A stretch of DNA of 15,165 bases, from contig JBNGDP010000094.1 of assembly GCA_049975345.1 (NCBI GenBank), positions 1 through 15,165 of the forward strand. The letters are read 5' to 3'. Under the pieces are notes generated by a model, which had not been told where the DNA came from, ran no database searches, and saw only the letters and a list, made by a program, of their open reading frames with translations. Of the stretch, positions 7,751-15,165 are shown one piece after another; within the stretch, counting starts at the first letter, position 1, and each line of letters begins with the position of its first letter. The stretch comes from Oceanipulchritudo sp049975345. GTDB taxonomy: Bacteria > Verrucomicrobiota > Verrucomicrobiia > Opitutales > Oceanipulchritudinaceae. The translations under genes and the position numbers were made by a program.

Positions 7751-9571
7751 ATGTTCAGCTGGGAGGAAATCTTCGTCTGTCTGCTGCTGATGGCCACCCT
7801 CGGCAGCTTCGTGTGGGAACGGATCCCCACGGACCTCACCGCGATCCTGGCCTTCGGGATCCTTGCGGTGGCCAGTTTCCTGCCCTTCGCGGAAACCCTT
7901 CCCTCCATGGAGCAACTTCTCCGGGTCTTCTCCAACCCCGCCCCGCTGGCCATTGCCGCCCTCTTTATCCTGAGCGCGGCCCTGGAAAAATGCGGCCTGA
8001 TCGACACCTTGGCGCAGTTGCTGGAACGCCTGACCCGGCTGGGATACCATGGCCTTCTCGTGGTCATGATCCTCCTTGTGGCCCTCATTTCCGCCTTTAT
8101 CAACAACACCCCGGTGGTGGTGATCTTCCTGCCTGTCATCCTGACCCTCTCCCGCAAGCTGAAAACCCCCGCCTCCAAGCTGCTCATCCCTCTCAGCTAC
8201 GCCTCCATTTTCGGGGGGGTCTGCACCCTGGTCGGCACCAGCACCAACATTCTCGCCAGCGGCCTCATTGCCGAATCCGGATACCCGCCCCTGCGCATGT
8301 TCGAGCTCAGCCGCGTGGGGATTCCCCTGCTGGTCATCGGCACGCTCTACCTGTTCTTTTTCGCCAACCGCCGTCTCCCTGTCCGGGAATCCCTCACCTC
8401 CATCCTCAGCGAGGAGGAACGGAAGGAATATTTCACCGAGGCCTTTGTCCGACAGCAGAGCCAGCTGATCGGCAAGACTTTCAAGGGCAGTGACTTGCAA
8501 AAGGCGAAAGGGGTCCGCCTGCTGGAAATCATCCGCAACGGAGTGGCCGTTGAAGGGGACATCTTCAACACTTCTCTGGAGGCCGGCGACCGGCTGGTCC
8601 TGGCCTGCCGGCCCAGCGGATTTGTCCAGGCCCGCTCGGTCGAGGGGCTTCGGCTGGCGGCCGAGGAACGGGAAGGACTGGAGACCATTTCCGCGCACGA
8701 GGGCTCCATCGTCGAGGGGGTGATCGGACCCCGCTCGACCATCACCGGCAAGACGATCGGCCAACTCAATTTCCGCCAGCGCTTCCGCATGATCATCCTG
8801 GCCATCCACCGGCGCGGCATCAACATGCGGGACCGAATCGATTCCCTTCCCCTGGAACAGGGAGACACCATCCTCATGATGGGGACCGACGAGGCCCGCG
8901 AACAGATCCGGCGCGGCGACGACATCCTCCTCCTCGACCGGCCGCACACCCCGTCACAGGACCTCCGCGGAAAGGCCCCGGTCGTGCTGATGGTCATGGT
9001 GGGCGTGGTTGGCATGGTCTCCCTCAACATCATGCCCATCACCGCGGCGGCCATCATCGGGGTCGGCGTCGTTCTCGCCGCCGGGACCATGCGCCCGAAG
9101 GACGCCTACGCCTCCATCGACTGGGGCATCCTCATTCTGATTTACGGGATGCTGGCCATCGGGACCGCGATGCAGACAACCGGAGTCTCGCAGCATGTGG
9201 CGACGATGCTGGCTAGCCTCCGCCACCTCAACCTGCCCGATTACTGGAACATGATCCTCATCCTGGGCTGCCTGTACCTGGCCACCTCCTTTCTCACCGA
9301 GGTGCTCTCCAACAACGCGACCATCGTCCTCATGGCCCCCATCGCCCTGCAGCTCGGAATGACCCTCGGGGTGGATCCGCGGCCCTTTGTCGTGGCGGCC
9401 TGTGTCGCCAGTTCAGCCAGTTTCACCACCCCAATCGGATACCAGACCAACACCTACGTTTATTCCGTCGGTGGCTACCGCTTCGCCGATTTCATCAAGA
9501 TCGGCCTGCCCCTGAATCTCATTTATCTGGTTGGAACGGTTGCCCTCGTGCCGCTCCTGTGGTCCTTCTGA
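7751..9571 (+). CDS. SLC13-family permease with two RCK_C (TrkA-C) domains
   Basis: A 606-residue inner-membrane transporter of the divalent anion:Na+ symporter type. Two homologous membrane halves flank a cytoplasmic insert. In the first half, FINNTPVVVIFLP (about 117-129) and GTSTNI (162-167) form the usual substrate/sodium site. In the second, SNNATIVLMAP (520-530) and SFTTPIGYQTNT (557-568) are its counterparts. The central insert (about 215-400) has two RCK_C-like modules, marked by EAGDRLVLA near 277 and EQGDTILMMG near 369. This domain order is common in bacterial SLC13 proteins annotated as sulfate/dicarboxylate carriers or TrkA-C permeases. The substrate cannot be read from sequence. 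The start at 7751 is preceded by GGAGGGGA, at close spacing. An in-frame ATG at 7703 would add 16 residues. It is divergent from the OMP gene and 7 nt ahead of mutM. Confidence 0.9.
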   Translation: MFSWEEIFVCLLLMATLGSFVWERIPTDLTAILAFGILAVASFLPFAETLPSMEQLLRVFSNPAPLAIAALFILSAALEKCGLIDTLAQLLERLTRLGYHGLLVVMILLVALISAFINNTPVVVIFLPVILTLSRKLKTPASKLLIPLSYASIFGGVCTLVGTSTNILASGLIAESGYPPLRMFELSRVGIPLLVIGTLYLFFFANRRLPVRESLTSILSEEERKEYFTEAFVRQQSQLIGKTFKGSDLQKAKGVRLLEIIRNGVAVEGDIFNTSLEAGDRLVLACRPSGFVQARSVEGLRLAAEEREGLETISAHEGSIVEGVIGPRSTITGKTIGQLNFRQRFRMIILAIHRRGINMRDRIDSLPLEQGDTILMMGTDEAREQIRRGDDILLLDRPHTPSQDLRGKAPVVLMVMVGVVGMVSLNIMPITAAAIIGVGVVLAAGTMRPKDAYASIDWGILILIYGMLAIGTAMQTTGVSQHVATMLASLRHLNLPDYWNMILILGCLYLATSFLTEVLSNNATIVLMAPIALQLGMTLGVDPRPFVVAACVASSASFTTPIGYQTNTYVYSVGGYRFADFIKIGLPLNLIYLVGTVALVPLLWSF

Positions 9572-9578
9572 TGCCGGT

Positions 9579-10382
9579 ATGCCGGAATTGGCCGAGGTTG
9601 AATTCTTCAGGAAACAATGGAACCACGGGCTGCGCAAAACGGTCCGCGAGGTCCTGTTGCATCCCACGGCCCGTATCTTCCGGGAAACCGATCCCCGGAC
9701 GCTTGAGGAGGCCCTGACCGGGGCCCGGCTGCTCTCCTCCGAGGCCCACGGGAAACAGCTCTGCTTCCGCTTCTCGGGCTCGGTTTTCCTGGGAATCCAT
9801 CTGGGAATGGCGGGGCGGTTGCTGCCGGCCCGCCCGGAAATCGTACCCGGCAAGCATGAGCATCTCGTCCTGGTCATGAAGGGGGTGGCCCTCGTCTTCT
9901 CCGATTACCGGATGTTCGGAAAGGTGCTGCTCCACAAGGGAGCGGCTCTTCCGCCCTGGTGGGGCGATCTTCCACCAAGACCGCAGGATCCCGAATTCGA
10001 CCGGGCCCGCCTGCGGGAAATCCTCGCCCGCTTCCGGCGCCGCCCCCTCAAGGCCCTGCTCCTTGACCAGCAATGCTTTCCGGGAATCGGCAACTGGATG
10101 GCCGACGAGATCCTCTGGCGTGCGCGCATCCATCCCGCCACTGCTGCGGATCACCTGTCCCCGGGCAAGCGCGCCGCTCTTTTCATACAGCTCAAGGCGG
10201 TCTGCGAGGACGCCCTCCGGGTGATCGGCACGGATTGGGGGGATCCGCCCGACAGCTGGCTCTTCAATCACCGCTGGAAACGCGGGGGAACCTGCCCGGT
10301 CAGCGGCAAGCCGCTCGCCCACGAGACCATCGGCGGCCGCACCACCTGCTTTTCCCCGGCAATCCAGAAGAAAAAACAATAA
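9579..10382 (+). CDS. mutM: Fpg/Nei-family DNA glycosylase with a degenerate zinc finger
   Basis: A base-excision repair enzyme that removes oxidised purines such as 8-oxoguanine and nicks the abasic site. At 267 residues it is of normal length. The start MPELAEVEF supplies the catalytic Pro2 and Glu3, which fixes this ATG over the upstream in-frame ones. Other hallmarks are Lys59 (HGKQL), Met77 in HLGMAGRL, Arg111 and Phe113 in SDYRMFGKV, Asn172 in PGIGNWMADE (helix-two-turn-helix) and Arg254 in IGGRTT at the beta-hairpin tip. The C-terminal C4 finger is altered. Cys239 remains, but the second to fourth cysteine positions are Ser242, Ser259 and Ile262 with canonical spacing kept. A Cys257 lies two residues out of register. 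The hairpin fold and Arg are retained, so activity is likely. Fpg rather than Nei is my preference from overall resemblance. It follows the permease stop by 7 nt, with no Shine-Dalgarno. Confidence 0.9.
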   Translation: MPELAEVEFFRKQWNHGLRKTVREVLLHPTARIFRETDPRTLEEALTGARLLSSEAHGKQLCFRFSGSVFLGIHLGMAGRLLPARPEIVPGKHEHLVLVMKGVALVFSDYRMFGKVLLHKGAALPPWWGDLPPRPQDPEFDRARLREILARFRRRPLKALLLDQQCFPGIGNWMADEILWRARIHPATAADHLSPGKRAALFIQLKAVCEDALRVIGTDWGDPPDSWLFNHRWKRGGTCPVSGKPLAHETIGGRTTCFSPAIQKKKQ

Positions 10383-10443
10383 AATTTGACTAGAGGAACG
10401 GCTTGCCCGGCAAACGTGCGGGGGAGGAAAATTCCCGCAACGC

Positions 10444-13095
10444 ATGAACCGGTTGCAATGCAAGCCCCTATACCTGCTGCTGGGTCTTCTTCTTGGTTCG
10501 ATGGCGCAGGCCGTCCTTCCCCTCCGTGACCAATGGGGGTCCGCCTGCGCTGCGCTCAAGGAGGGAGACGCCGCACGGGCCACCGCCCTGTTCCGGGAGT
10601 TCAGGGAATGGTACGGGGAGGAAACGGAAGTGGCCGACCCGGCCTTCCGGGAAGGCTGGCTGCGCCTGTGGGGACTGGCCGCCCTGCAGTCCGGGGCCGT
10701 GGAGGAAGCCCTGCCCCTTCTCGAGACATGGTTGAGGGAATTTCCGGAGCAACCCCGCTACCGGGCCTTTGTCCGCTTCCAGACTGCCCTGGCCTGCCGG
10801 TCCCTCGGACTCCGGGATGAGACGATCCATCACTGGACCGCATTCCTCGAACAACACGGCACCTTGCCGGAGGCCGCGCTGGTCCGCTGGATGTGGGCCG
10901 ACCTGCTGATCGGGGAAGCCCGGCTCGAGGAGGGGCGCGAACAGCTGATGGCGGTACTGGAGGGGGCATCCCTTCCTCCATCCGGCCGGGCCCTTGCGCG
11001 GGCCGCCCTCGCCCTCGTTGAATTGTCCCTCGGATCCGAAGAGGCGGCCTTTGATCACCTGGCCTTGTCAACCGGCAAGGAAGCGTTCCCGGCCCACGGC
11101 CTCTGGAAAGCCCTCCTTGCCCCCGCCCTCACGGACCGGTTGATGCGCATGGACCGGTTGGCGGAAGCACTCGAGGCGGCATCCTGGATGGATCTTCCGG
11201 AAAACCTTGAGTCCGGCTTTTCGCAACTGGCCGCGGCGATCTCGGAAAGGCGTCCCTCCGGAGTGCGAAGCATGGTCTGGAACAAACACTGGGACCGGCA
11301 GGTGCGACGCCTGCAGGCGACGCTCGAAACCAGCAACAAGGAAGGCCCCGGCGGGGCCGGCCTCTATGCCCTCCGCCTCCGGGCTCTCCTGCGGGCCGAG
11401 GAGGCCGAAAGCGCGCTTGTTCTGGCCAGGGCCCTCCTGTTGTCCCCATCAAGCCTCGCCGTGGAGGCACGCCCGGCCGCCTATGCCGGTGCCATCGAGG
11501 CCTGCCGGATGCTCGGGAAATGGAACCATGCCAGCCGTATCGCTTCGGAATTCATACGGGACTTTCCCGAAGACCCGGCCCTGCCGGAAATCCTCTTCCA
11601 GCTGGCCCGGACCCACGCCGCCCGAAAGGACTGGTCCGATGCGATCGGGCAGGCGGATAAACTCCTGGACAACTGGCCCGGCCACCGGTCCCGCCGTTCA
11701 TGGCAGACCGCCGCCGCCTCATGGCGCCTGCAGGCGGGGCGCCCCGCCGAAGCCCTGGAGCAATTTCTTGCCCTGGAGTCCGATGCCCCACCGTCCTGGA
11801 CGCCCTACCTCCGCTTCCAGCAGGGGCGCTGCCTGACGGCGTCCGGAAAACCAAATGAAGCCGCCCGCCTCTTCTCCGGGGTCGCCAATAATCCATCGGC
11901 CGCGGCCGGGCTGCGGGAATTCGCATGGACCGAACTCCTGAAGCTGGCCATGCGCGATTCCGCGGCGGACCGCTTCCCCTCCCTTCTTGAAGACTACCGG
12001 AAGGGATTTCCCGACGGAATCCACCGCCTCACGGTGGAAAACCTCGCCGGCACATGGAACCTGCACGCCGGACGGAAAGGGGAGGCCGAACAGCTCTTTC
12101 AATCAGTCGCCAAGCACATCGCCCCCGAGGGGCTCTTCGCCCATGAACAGCTTTCCCGCATGTACGGAAGCCTGCCGGATCCCGGATCCCTGCGCAGCCA
12201 TGCCATCGGGTGGATCCGGCAGGCACTCTCCGCCGGGCTTGCTCTCCCGCCGCGCCCGTTCGAGGACGGCAGGCTGTATCAGGAGCGAACCGGCCAACCG
12301 GTCTTTCCCGCGGAAATGTGCCGCACGCTCCTCGAACGCATGGAGGCCGACGACCCGTCCTTCCCCGCGGAAACCTTTCTCGGCCTCCTCGCCAGCGGGT
12401 GGCATGCCTACCGGGAAGGCCTGGGATTGCCGGGGGAACCGGTGCTGGAATGGGCCCGCGGACGGGCCGAAGCCTGCCTGCGCAGCAACCTTCCCCTCGC
12501 GTGCAGCCGCTACCGGCTCTTCCAGGCCGCCCTGCTGGAACGCCAGGGCCGTAGCGATTCTGCCGATACGGTTCGGATCGGGGTCATGCGCTCGGCCGAC
12601 CCCTCCCTGCTCGGGGAATCGGAACTGTTCACCGTCGCCCGGACCTCCGACCGCTACGACTTCCCCGGCACGGTACCCCTGCTGGAGTCCTTCCTGGCAC
12701 GCTTCGGGCAGTCCGGGAAGCGTCCGGAGGTCCTCTTCCGCCTGGCCATGCGCAGACGGGCAAGCGGGGACGCGCAGGCCCCCGGGTTGCTCGGGGAAAT
12801 CCTCGCGGAATGGCCCGATGCGGGCGTTTTTCCGCAAGCCTGCCTCTCCCTCGGCGAATGGCGCCTCGCGGACAATCAACCCGCGCGGGCCGGGCCCGTC
12901 CTCGAACGTCTTCTCGACCGGCCGGGCCTGCCCCCCGAAACGACCGCCAGGGCCCTGCTCCTGCGCGCACGGGCCGACTTCGCCACCGGAAACCTCGAGC
13001 GGGCCTCCCTCGGATGCCGGCGGCTCCTGAACTTGTATCCGGATTTCCATGACATCATCAACATCGCCAGGTCCCTTCTCGATGAACATGCCTAG
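10444..13095 (+). CDS. Large exported TPR-like repeat protein
   Basis: An 883-residue protein with a clear signal peptide (MNRLQCKPLYLLLGLLLGS, cleavage near AQA-V at residue 23). No lipobox Cys follows, so it is probably periplasmic. The rest is an alpha-helical solenoid of degenerate tetratricopeptide-like units. The plainest are at about 45-135, 345-440 and 765-870, where helix pairs carry the Gly/Ala/Leu pattern and end in phrases such as REFPEQP, RDFPEDP and NLYPDF. No catalytic motif is visible. It opens a tight cluster: the next gene overlaps it by 14 nt and an ExbB-type subunit follows. A role as a periplasmic scaffold for an energised envelope complex is therefore plausible but inferred. 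The 61-nt spacer before it holds TTGACT (10386-10391), a small palindrome TTGCC-C-GGCAA (10403-10413) and GGAGG. The GGAGG lies about 16 nt before the ATG, too far for a good ribosome site. Confidence 0.85.
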   Translation: MNRLQCKPLYLLLGLLLGSMAQAVLPLRDQWGSACAALKEGDAARATALFREFREWYGEETEVADPAFREGWLRLWGLAALQSGAVEEALPLLETWLREFPEQPRYRAFVRFQTALACRSLGLRDETIHHWTAFLEQHGTLPEAALVRWMWADLLIGEARLEEGREQLMAVLEGASLPPSGRALARAALALVELSLGSEEAAFDHLALSTGKEAFPAHGLWKALLAPALTDRLMRMDRLAEALEAASWMDLPENLESGFSQLAAAISERRPSGVRSMVWNKHWDRQVRRLQATLETSNKEGPGGAGLYALRLRALLRAEEAESALVLARALLLSPSSLAVEARPAAYAGAIEACRMLGKWNHASRIASEFIRDFPEDPALPEILFQLARTHAARKDWSDAIGQADKLLDNWPGHRSRRSWQTAAASWRLQAGRPAEALEQFLALESDAPPSWTPYLRFQQGRCLTASGKPNEAARLFSGVANNPSAAAGLREFAWTELLKLAMRDSAADRFPSLLEDYRKGFPDGIHRLTVENLAGTWNLHAGRKGEAEQLFQSVAKHIAPEGLFAHEQLSRMYGSLPDPGSLRSHAIGWIRQALSAGLALPPRPFEDGRLYQERTGQPVFPAEMCRTLLERMEADDPSFPAETFLGLLASGWHAYREGLGLPGEPVLEWARGRAEACLRSNLPLACSRYRLFQAALLERQGRSDSADTVRIGVMRSADPSLLGESELFTVARTSDRYDFPGTVPLLESFLARFGQSGKRPEVLFRLAMRRRASGDAQAPGLLGEILAEWPDAGVFPQACLSLGEWRLADNQPARAGPVLERLLDRPGLPPETTARALLLRARADFATGNLERASLGCRRLLNLYPDFHDIINIARSLLDEHA

Positions 13096-13735
13096 AATGA
13101 TTCTTCCCCTGTTCCTCCTTCTCCCGGCCGCGGGAGCGCCTGACCTTCAGGCCGTGGTGGTCGCCGGCACGACAACAAAGGGGATGCCCTTCGAGGGCCG
13201 TATCACCCGCGTCGCCGGCTCCGTCCTGCAGATGGAATCGGTGATTTCCGGCACGGCCCCGCAGATCGGCCTGCCCATGGAAGGGATTTCCAGCCTGCGC
13301 CTCGTCGTGCGGCAAGCGACGGACCGCACGCTTCTGGAAATGCTCGAACCGTTTCTTCCGGTCCTGCCCCTTCTGGATGGGGAAAGCCTGGACCGCCTGG
13401 TCGGGGAACTGGAGGAAGCCGCCGCCCGCGGGGAGTGGCGTTTCCTCTACCAATGGTCCGGCCGGCTCCTCGGAACCCTGCGGGATCCCGGCCATGCAAG
13501 CCGGATCGCCCTGCTCCGCGCATGGGCCCTGCTCGAACTGGGCCTGCGGGAGGAAGCCGTCCGCGAAGCCGGGAAGCTTGCCGGCAAAACCGATCCCCTC
13601 ACCGCACCTTCCAGCCTCTGCCACCTCATGGCCCGCCTCGAGACCGATCCCGATATCCGGAAATTCTGGTCCCTGCTCCCCTCCCTGCAAATCCCCGCCA
13701 ATCCTCAACCTACAACCTACGACCTTCGACCTTAG
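13082..13735 (+). CDS. Small exported protein of unknown function in a TPR-ExbB cluster
   Basis: 217 residues, not recognised. It starts with a signal peptide (MNMPRMILPLFLLLPAAGA, cleavage near DLQA-V at about residue 24). A short beta-rich segment of about 60 residues follows (VVVAGTTTKGMPFEGRITRV onward, including GISSLRLVV). The remainder is helical and TPR-like (about 80-200, including LLRAWALLELGLREEAVREA). The 14-nt overlap with the preceding gene argues for translational coupling. ATGs at 13088 and 13097 are alternative starts that shorten only the signal n-region. The last residues (QPTTYDLRP) and the TAG stop are encoded by a 7-bp tandem repeat, so the natural C terminus may have been altered by the repeat. 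It is probably periplasmic and may act with its neighbours; function is unknown. Confidence 0.75.
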   Translation: MNMPRMILPLFLLLPAAGAPDLQAVVVAGTTTKGMPFEGRITRVAGSVLQMESVISGTAPQIGLPMEGISSLRLVVRQATDRTLLEMLEPFLPVLPLLDGESLDRLVGELEEAAARGEWRFLYQWSGRLLGTLRDPGHASRIALLRAWALLELGLREEAVREAGKLAGKTDPLTAPSSLCHLMARLETDPDIRKFWSLLPSLQIPANPQPTTYDLRP

Positions 13736-13746
13736 ACCTTCGACCA
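13705..13746. repeat. Six-copy 7-bp tandem repeat (NNRACCT) at a gene junction
   Basis: Consecutive 7-mers TCAACCT, ACAACCT, ACGACCT, TCGACCT, TAGACCT and TCGACCA run without a break. The first five share the core ACCT and the last ends ACCA; the first three bases vary. The array covers the last coding bases and the TAG stop of the small exported protein (the stop lies in unit 5). It ends 3 nt before the ATG of the ExbB-type gene, occupying the place where its ribosome site would be. Because 7 is not a multiple of 3, any change in copy number would change the reading frame of the upstream gene's tail. It also alters spacing to the next start. Confidence 0.88.
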
Positions 13747-13749
13747 CCC

Positions 13750-14307
13750 ATGCAAACCACCCTTTTTGAACTCCTGAAACAAGGCGGCTGGGCCATGTAT
13801 CCCCTCGGAACCCTGTCCCTGGCCCTCTTTGCGCTTGTCCTCTTCGCCTGGATGCAGACCTCAAGGGGCCATTTCGGATTTCGCCCCTCGCGATGGGCCG
13901 GCTGGCCGATCACCCGGCAACTGGAGGAGCGACTGGAGGACCAGGGGGAGAATCCGGGGACTCCCCGGGGCGACTGCCTGAGGGATGCCGCCGACAGCGT
14001 CGAGGGCCAAACGCTCCGCTGGATCCAATACCTCAATGTCATTGCCACGATCGCCCCCATGGTGGGCCTGCTGGGGACGGTGAGCGGGATGATCGGCGCC
14101 TTTCAGACCATTGCCACCGGCGGCATGGGCAAGCCCGAACTGCTGGCCGGGGATATCGGCGAGGCCCTGATCACTACCGCCACCGGACTGACGATTGGCA
14201 TACCCGCCATGATCTTTTATTTCGTGCTCCGCAACCGGCTGGATTCCCGCCTGGAGGAACTCGAGGAGTGGATCCGGAAACAGGGGGAATCCGGCGGGGA
14301 ACCGTAG
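13750..14307 (+). CDS. MotA/TolQ/ExbB-family proton-channel subunit
   Basis: A 185-residue inner-membrane protein of the family whose members use the proton motive force, together with an ExbD/TolR partner, to energise outer-membrane or envelope processes. Three membrane segments are visible: about 14-34, 93-118 (IATIAPMVGLLGTVSGMIGAF) and 137-160 (ALITTATGLTIGIPAMIF). The last two carry the conserved family core, with the pore-lining Thr-rich third helix. It is shorter than typical ExbB (about 240) because the cytoplasmic loop between helices 1 and 2 is small. The start at 13750 lies 14 nt after the previous stop and directly behind a 7-bp repeat array, with no Shine-Dalgarno. No ExbD follows on this strand; the next gene is convergent. 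ExbB and TolQ cannot be told apart from sequence alone, so no symbol is given. Confidence 0.9.
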   Translation: MQTTLFELLKQGGWAMYPLGTLSLALFALVLFAWMQTSRGHFGFRPSRWAGWPITRQLEERLEDQGENPGTPRGDCLRDAADSVEGQTLRWIQYLNVIATIAPMVGLLGTVSGMIGAFQTIATGGMGKPELLAGDIGEALITTATGLTIGIPAMIFYFVLRNRLDSRLEELEEWIRKQGESGGEP

Positions 14308-14393
14308 CCAAATTGAAGGGAAGAACCTCAACGCTCTCCCTAATCTCCCCGGTCCTTGCGGCCCCGGCAGGTTGGCTTTTCCAGACCGGCCGC

Positions 14394-15080
14394 TCAGGAC
14401 TCACCCGTGCGGTCGGTTCCCAACCGGTCGCGCAGGGCATTGGCACGGAACACCCACAAGGAGGCGCCCTCCAGTTGGAGGATGATATCGGTGGCCTCCA
14501 GGGCCTTTTCGGTTTCCCCGGCCTCCCAGTAGGAAACCGCCAGGTGATAGGCCGCTTCCCCCCGGGTCTGGTCGAGTGCCGAGGAATCAAGGGCAATCGC
14601 CTCCAGAACGCTGTGGCCATCCTCCGTCCTGCCCGATTGCAGAAGGCTCATCCCCTGCCCCAGAAGGGCCCGGGAAACAAGGGTCGGATCCTCGAATATG
14701 TCGGCCGCGTCCGCGTATTGCTCCGCGGCGACCCCATATTCACCCTCCCCGTAGCGCTCGTCCGCCACCTGGAGCTGGGCAAGGCCGGAAAGCTGATGCT
14801 CGGGATGCTCTTCAATGAAAGCCATCTTCAGCTCGATTGTGTCGGCGGCGGCAAAGGTCTCGCGGATGGAGTCCTCCTTCCTTTGCTCGAAATACTGGAA
14901 GAGTTGGATCCCGATCACGATAACCGCACCAATGGCAATTCCACCGAAGATGCCGACGCCGTTTTTCTTCCAGAAATCGTTAAACCGTTCCTCGAGGTCG
15001 GCGTCCGGCGGGAGGTCGCTGTCCGGATCCAATCCGGTGGGGGGTAATGGCTGCTTCGGGTCCTTGGGTTCTTTGCTCAT
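14394..15080 (-). CDS. Single-pass membrane TPR protein resembling YfgM
   Basis: 228 residues. A polar, proline- and aspartate-rich N terminus of about 40 residues is followed by one membrane helix (about 41-63, GVGIFGGIAIGAVIVIGIQL). Next come a charged linker (FEQRKED) and a helical TPR region (about 75-215) with paired-helix phrases such as GLAQLQVADERYGEGEYGVA and AAYHLAVSYWEAGETEKALE. This layout is that of the YfgM/TPR_21 family. In E. coli, YfgM is an inner-membrane protein that associates with the SecYEG translocon and periplasmic chaperones. Assignment rests on architecture, so orthology is not certain. The start gives a clean cytoplasmic n-region and the ATG has no Shine-Dalgarno sequence. 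It converges on the ExbB-type gene with an 86-nt gap in which I see no convincing terminator. About 85 nt of its upstream region are in the window, with no clear promoter. Confidence 0.82.
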   Translation of the reverse strand: MSKEPKDPKQPLPPTGLDPDSDLPPDADLEERFNDFWKKNGVGIFGGIAIGAVIVIGIQLFQYFEQRKEDSIRETFAAADTIELKMAFIEEHPEHQLSGLAQLQVADERYGEGEYGVAAEQYADAADIFEDPTLVSRALLGQGMSLLQSGRTEDGHSVLEAIALDSSALDQTRGEAAYHLAVSYWEAGETEKALEATDIILQLEGASLWVFRANALRDRLGTDRTGES

Positions 15081-15165
15081 CGGTAATTCTGTACGGAAAA
15101 ACAGGACAGGAAGACGGTTCCTTTCAAAAGGTCAAACGCAATCAGCGATCACAAACCCCCGCCAT

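Noticed and set aside
10386..10413. Promoter and operator before the large TPR gene (TTGACT and palindrome TTGCCCGGCAA)
   Set aside because: No acceptable -10 sequence lies 16-18 nt from TTGACT, and the palindrome has only 5-bp arms. It is noted in the gene entry but not called.
14349..14386. Inverted repeat CCGGTC ... GACCGG between the convergent genes as a terminator
   Set aside because: The arms are only 6 bp with a loop of over 20 nt and no T-tract, easily expected by chance at this GC content.
14308..14393. Possible ExbD remnant after the ExbB-type gene (the frame reads VAKLKGRTSTLSLISP)
   Set aside because: It starts like some ExbD proteins, but the hydrophobic helix with the essential Asp does not follow and the frame continues only as antisense of the YfgM-like gene. 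Too little to call a pseudogene.

Overview
The window is GC-rich (clearly above 60 % by eye), gene-dense bacterial chromosome with no mobile element, CRISPR array, rRNA or tRNA that I can see. The gene mix suggests a Gram-negative bacterium of the Planctomycetota-Verrucomicrobiota-Chlamydiota group, most likely Verrucomicrobiota (Opitutae-like). It includes an exosortase, a C-terminal-Phe outer-membrane barrel, a TPR / small secreted protein / ExbB-type cluster, few Shine-Dalgarno sequences and short tandem repeats at gene borders. That placement is inference; no ribosomal marker is present.

Left region (1-4513, + strand): the 3' 98 % or so of dnaE, the replicative DNA polymerase III alpha subunit, is followed 7 nt later by a multi-pass exosortase/archaeosortase-family protein with its Cys-Arg-His triad intact. 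Between this and the convergent fab operon lies an 88-nt spacer. It holds a nearly perfect 30-bp inverted repeat built from CTGCTC/TTGCTC hexamers.

Middle region (4602-7628, - strand): an outer-membrane beta-barrel protein, FabA and FabB are read in that order with gaps of 35 and 16 nt, so they are probably one operon. FabA and FabB together form the classical anaerobic route to unsaturated fatty acids. A candidate promoter sits in the 122-nt divergent spacer shared with the next gene.

Right region (7751-14307, + strand): an SLC13-type permease with two cytoplasmic RCK_C domains is followed 7 nt later by an Fpg/MutM-family DNA glycosylase that has lost three of the four zinc-finger cysteines. 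After a 61-nt spacer comes a tight three-gene cluster. It consists of a large exported TPR-like solenoid protein, a small exported protein overlapping it by 14 nt, and an ExbB/TolQ-type proton-channel subunit. No ExbD follows. A six-copy 7-bp tandem repeat spans the border between the small protein and the ExbB gene and supplies the stop codon of the former. A convergent single-pass TPR protein resembling YfgM (14394-15080, - strand) closes the window.

Much of the gene content concerns the envelope: lipid composition, an outer-membrane barrel, an exosortase, an ExbB-like energiser and TPR scaffolds. I did not find a clear new defence or mobile system. The best leads are the two tandem-repeat structures, the zincless-type glycosylase and the ExbB cluster that lacks ExbD.
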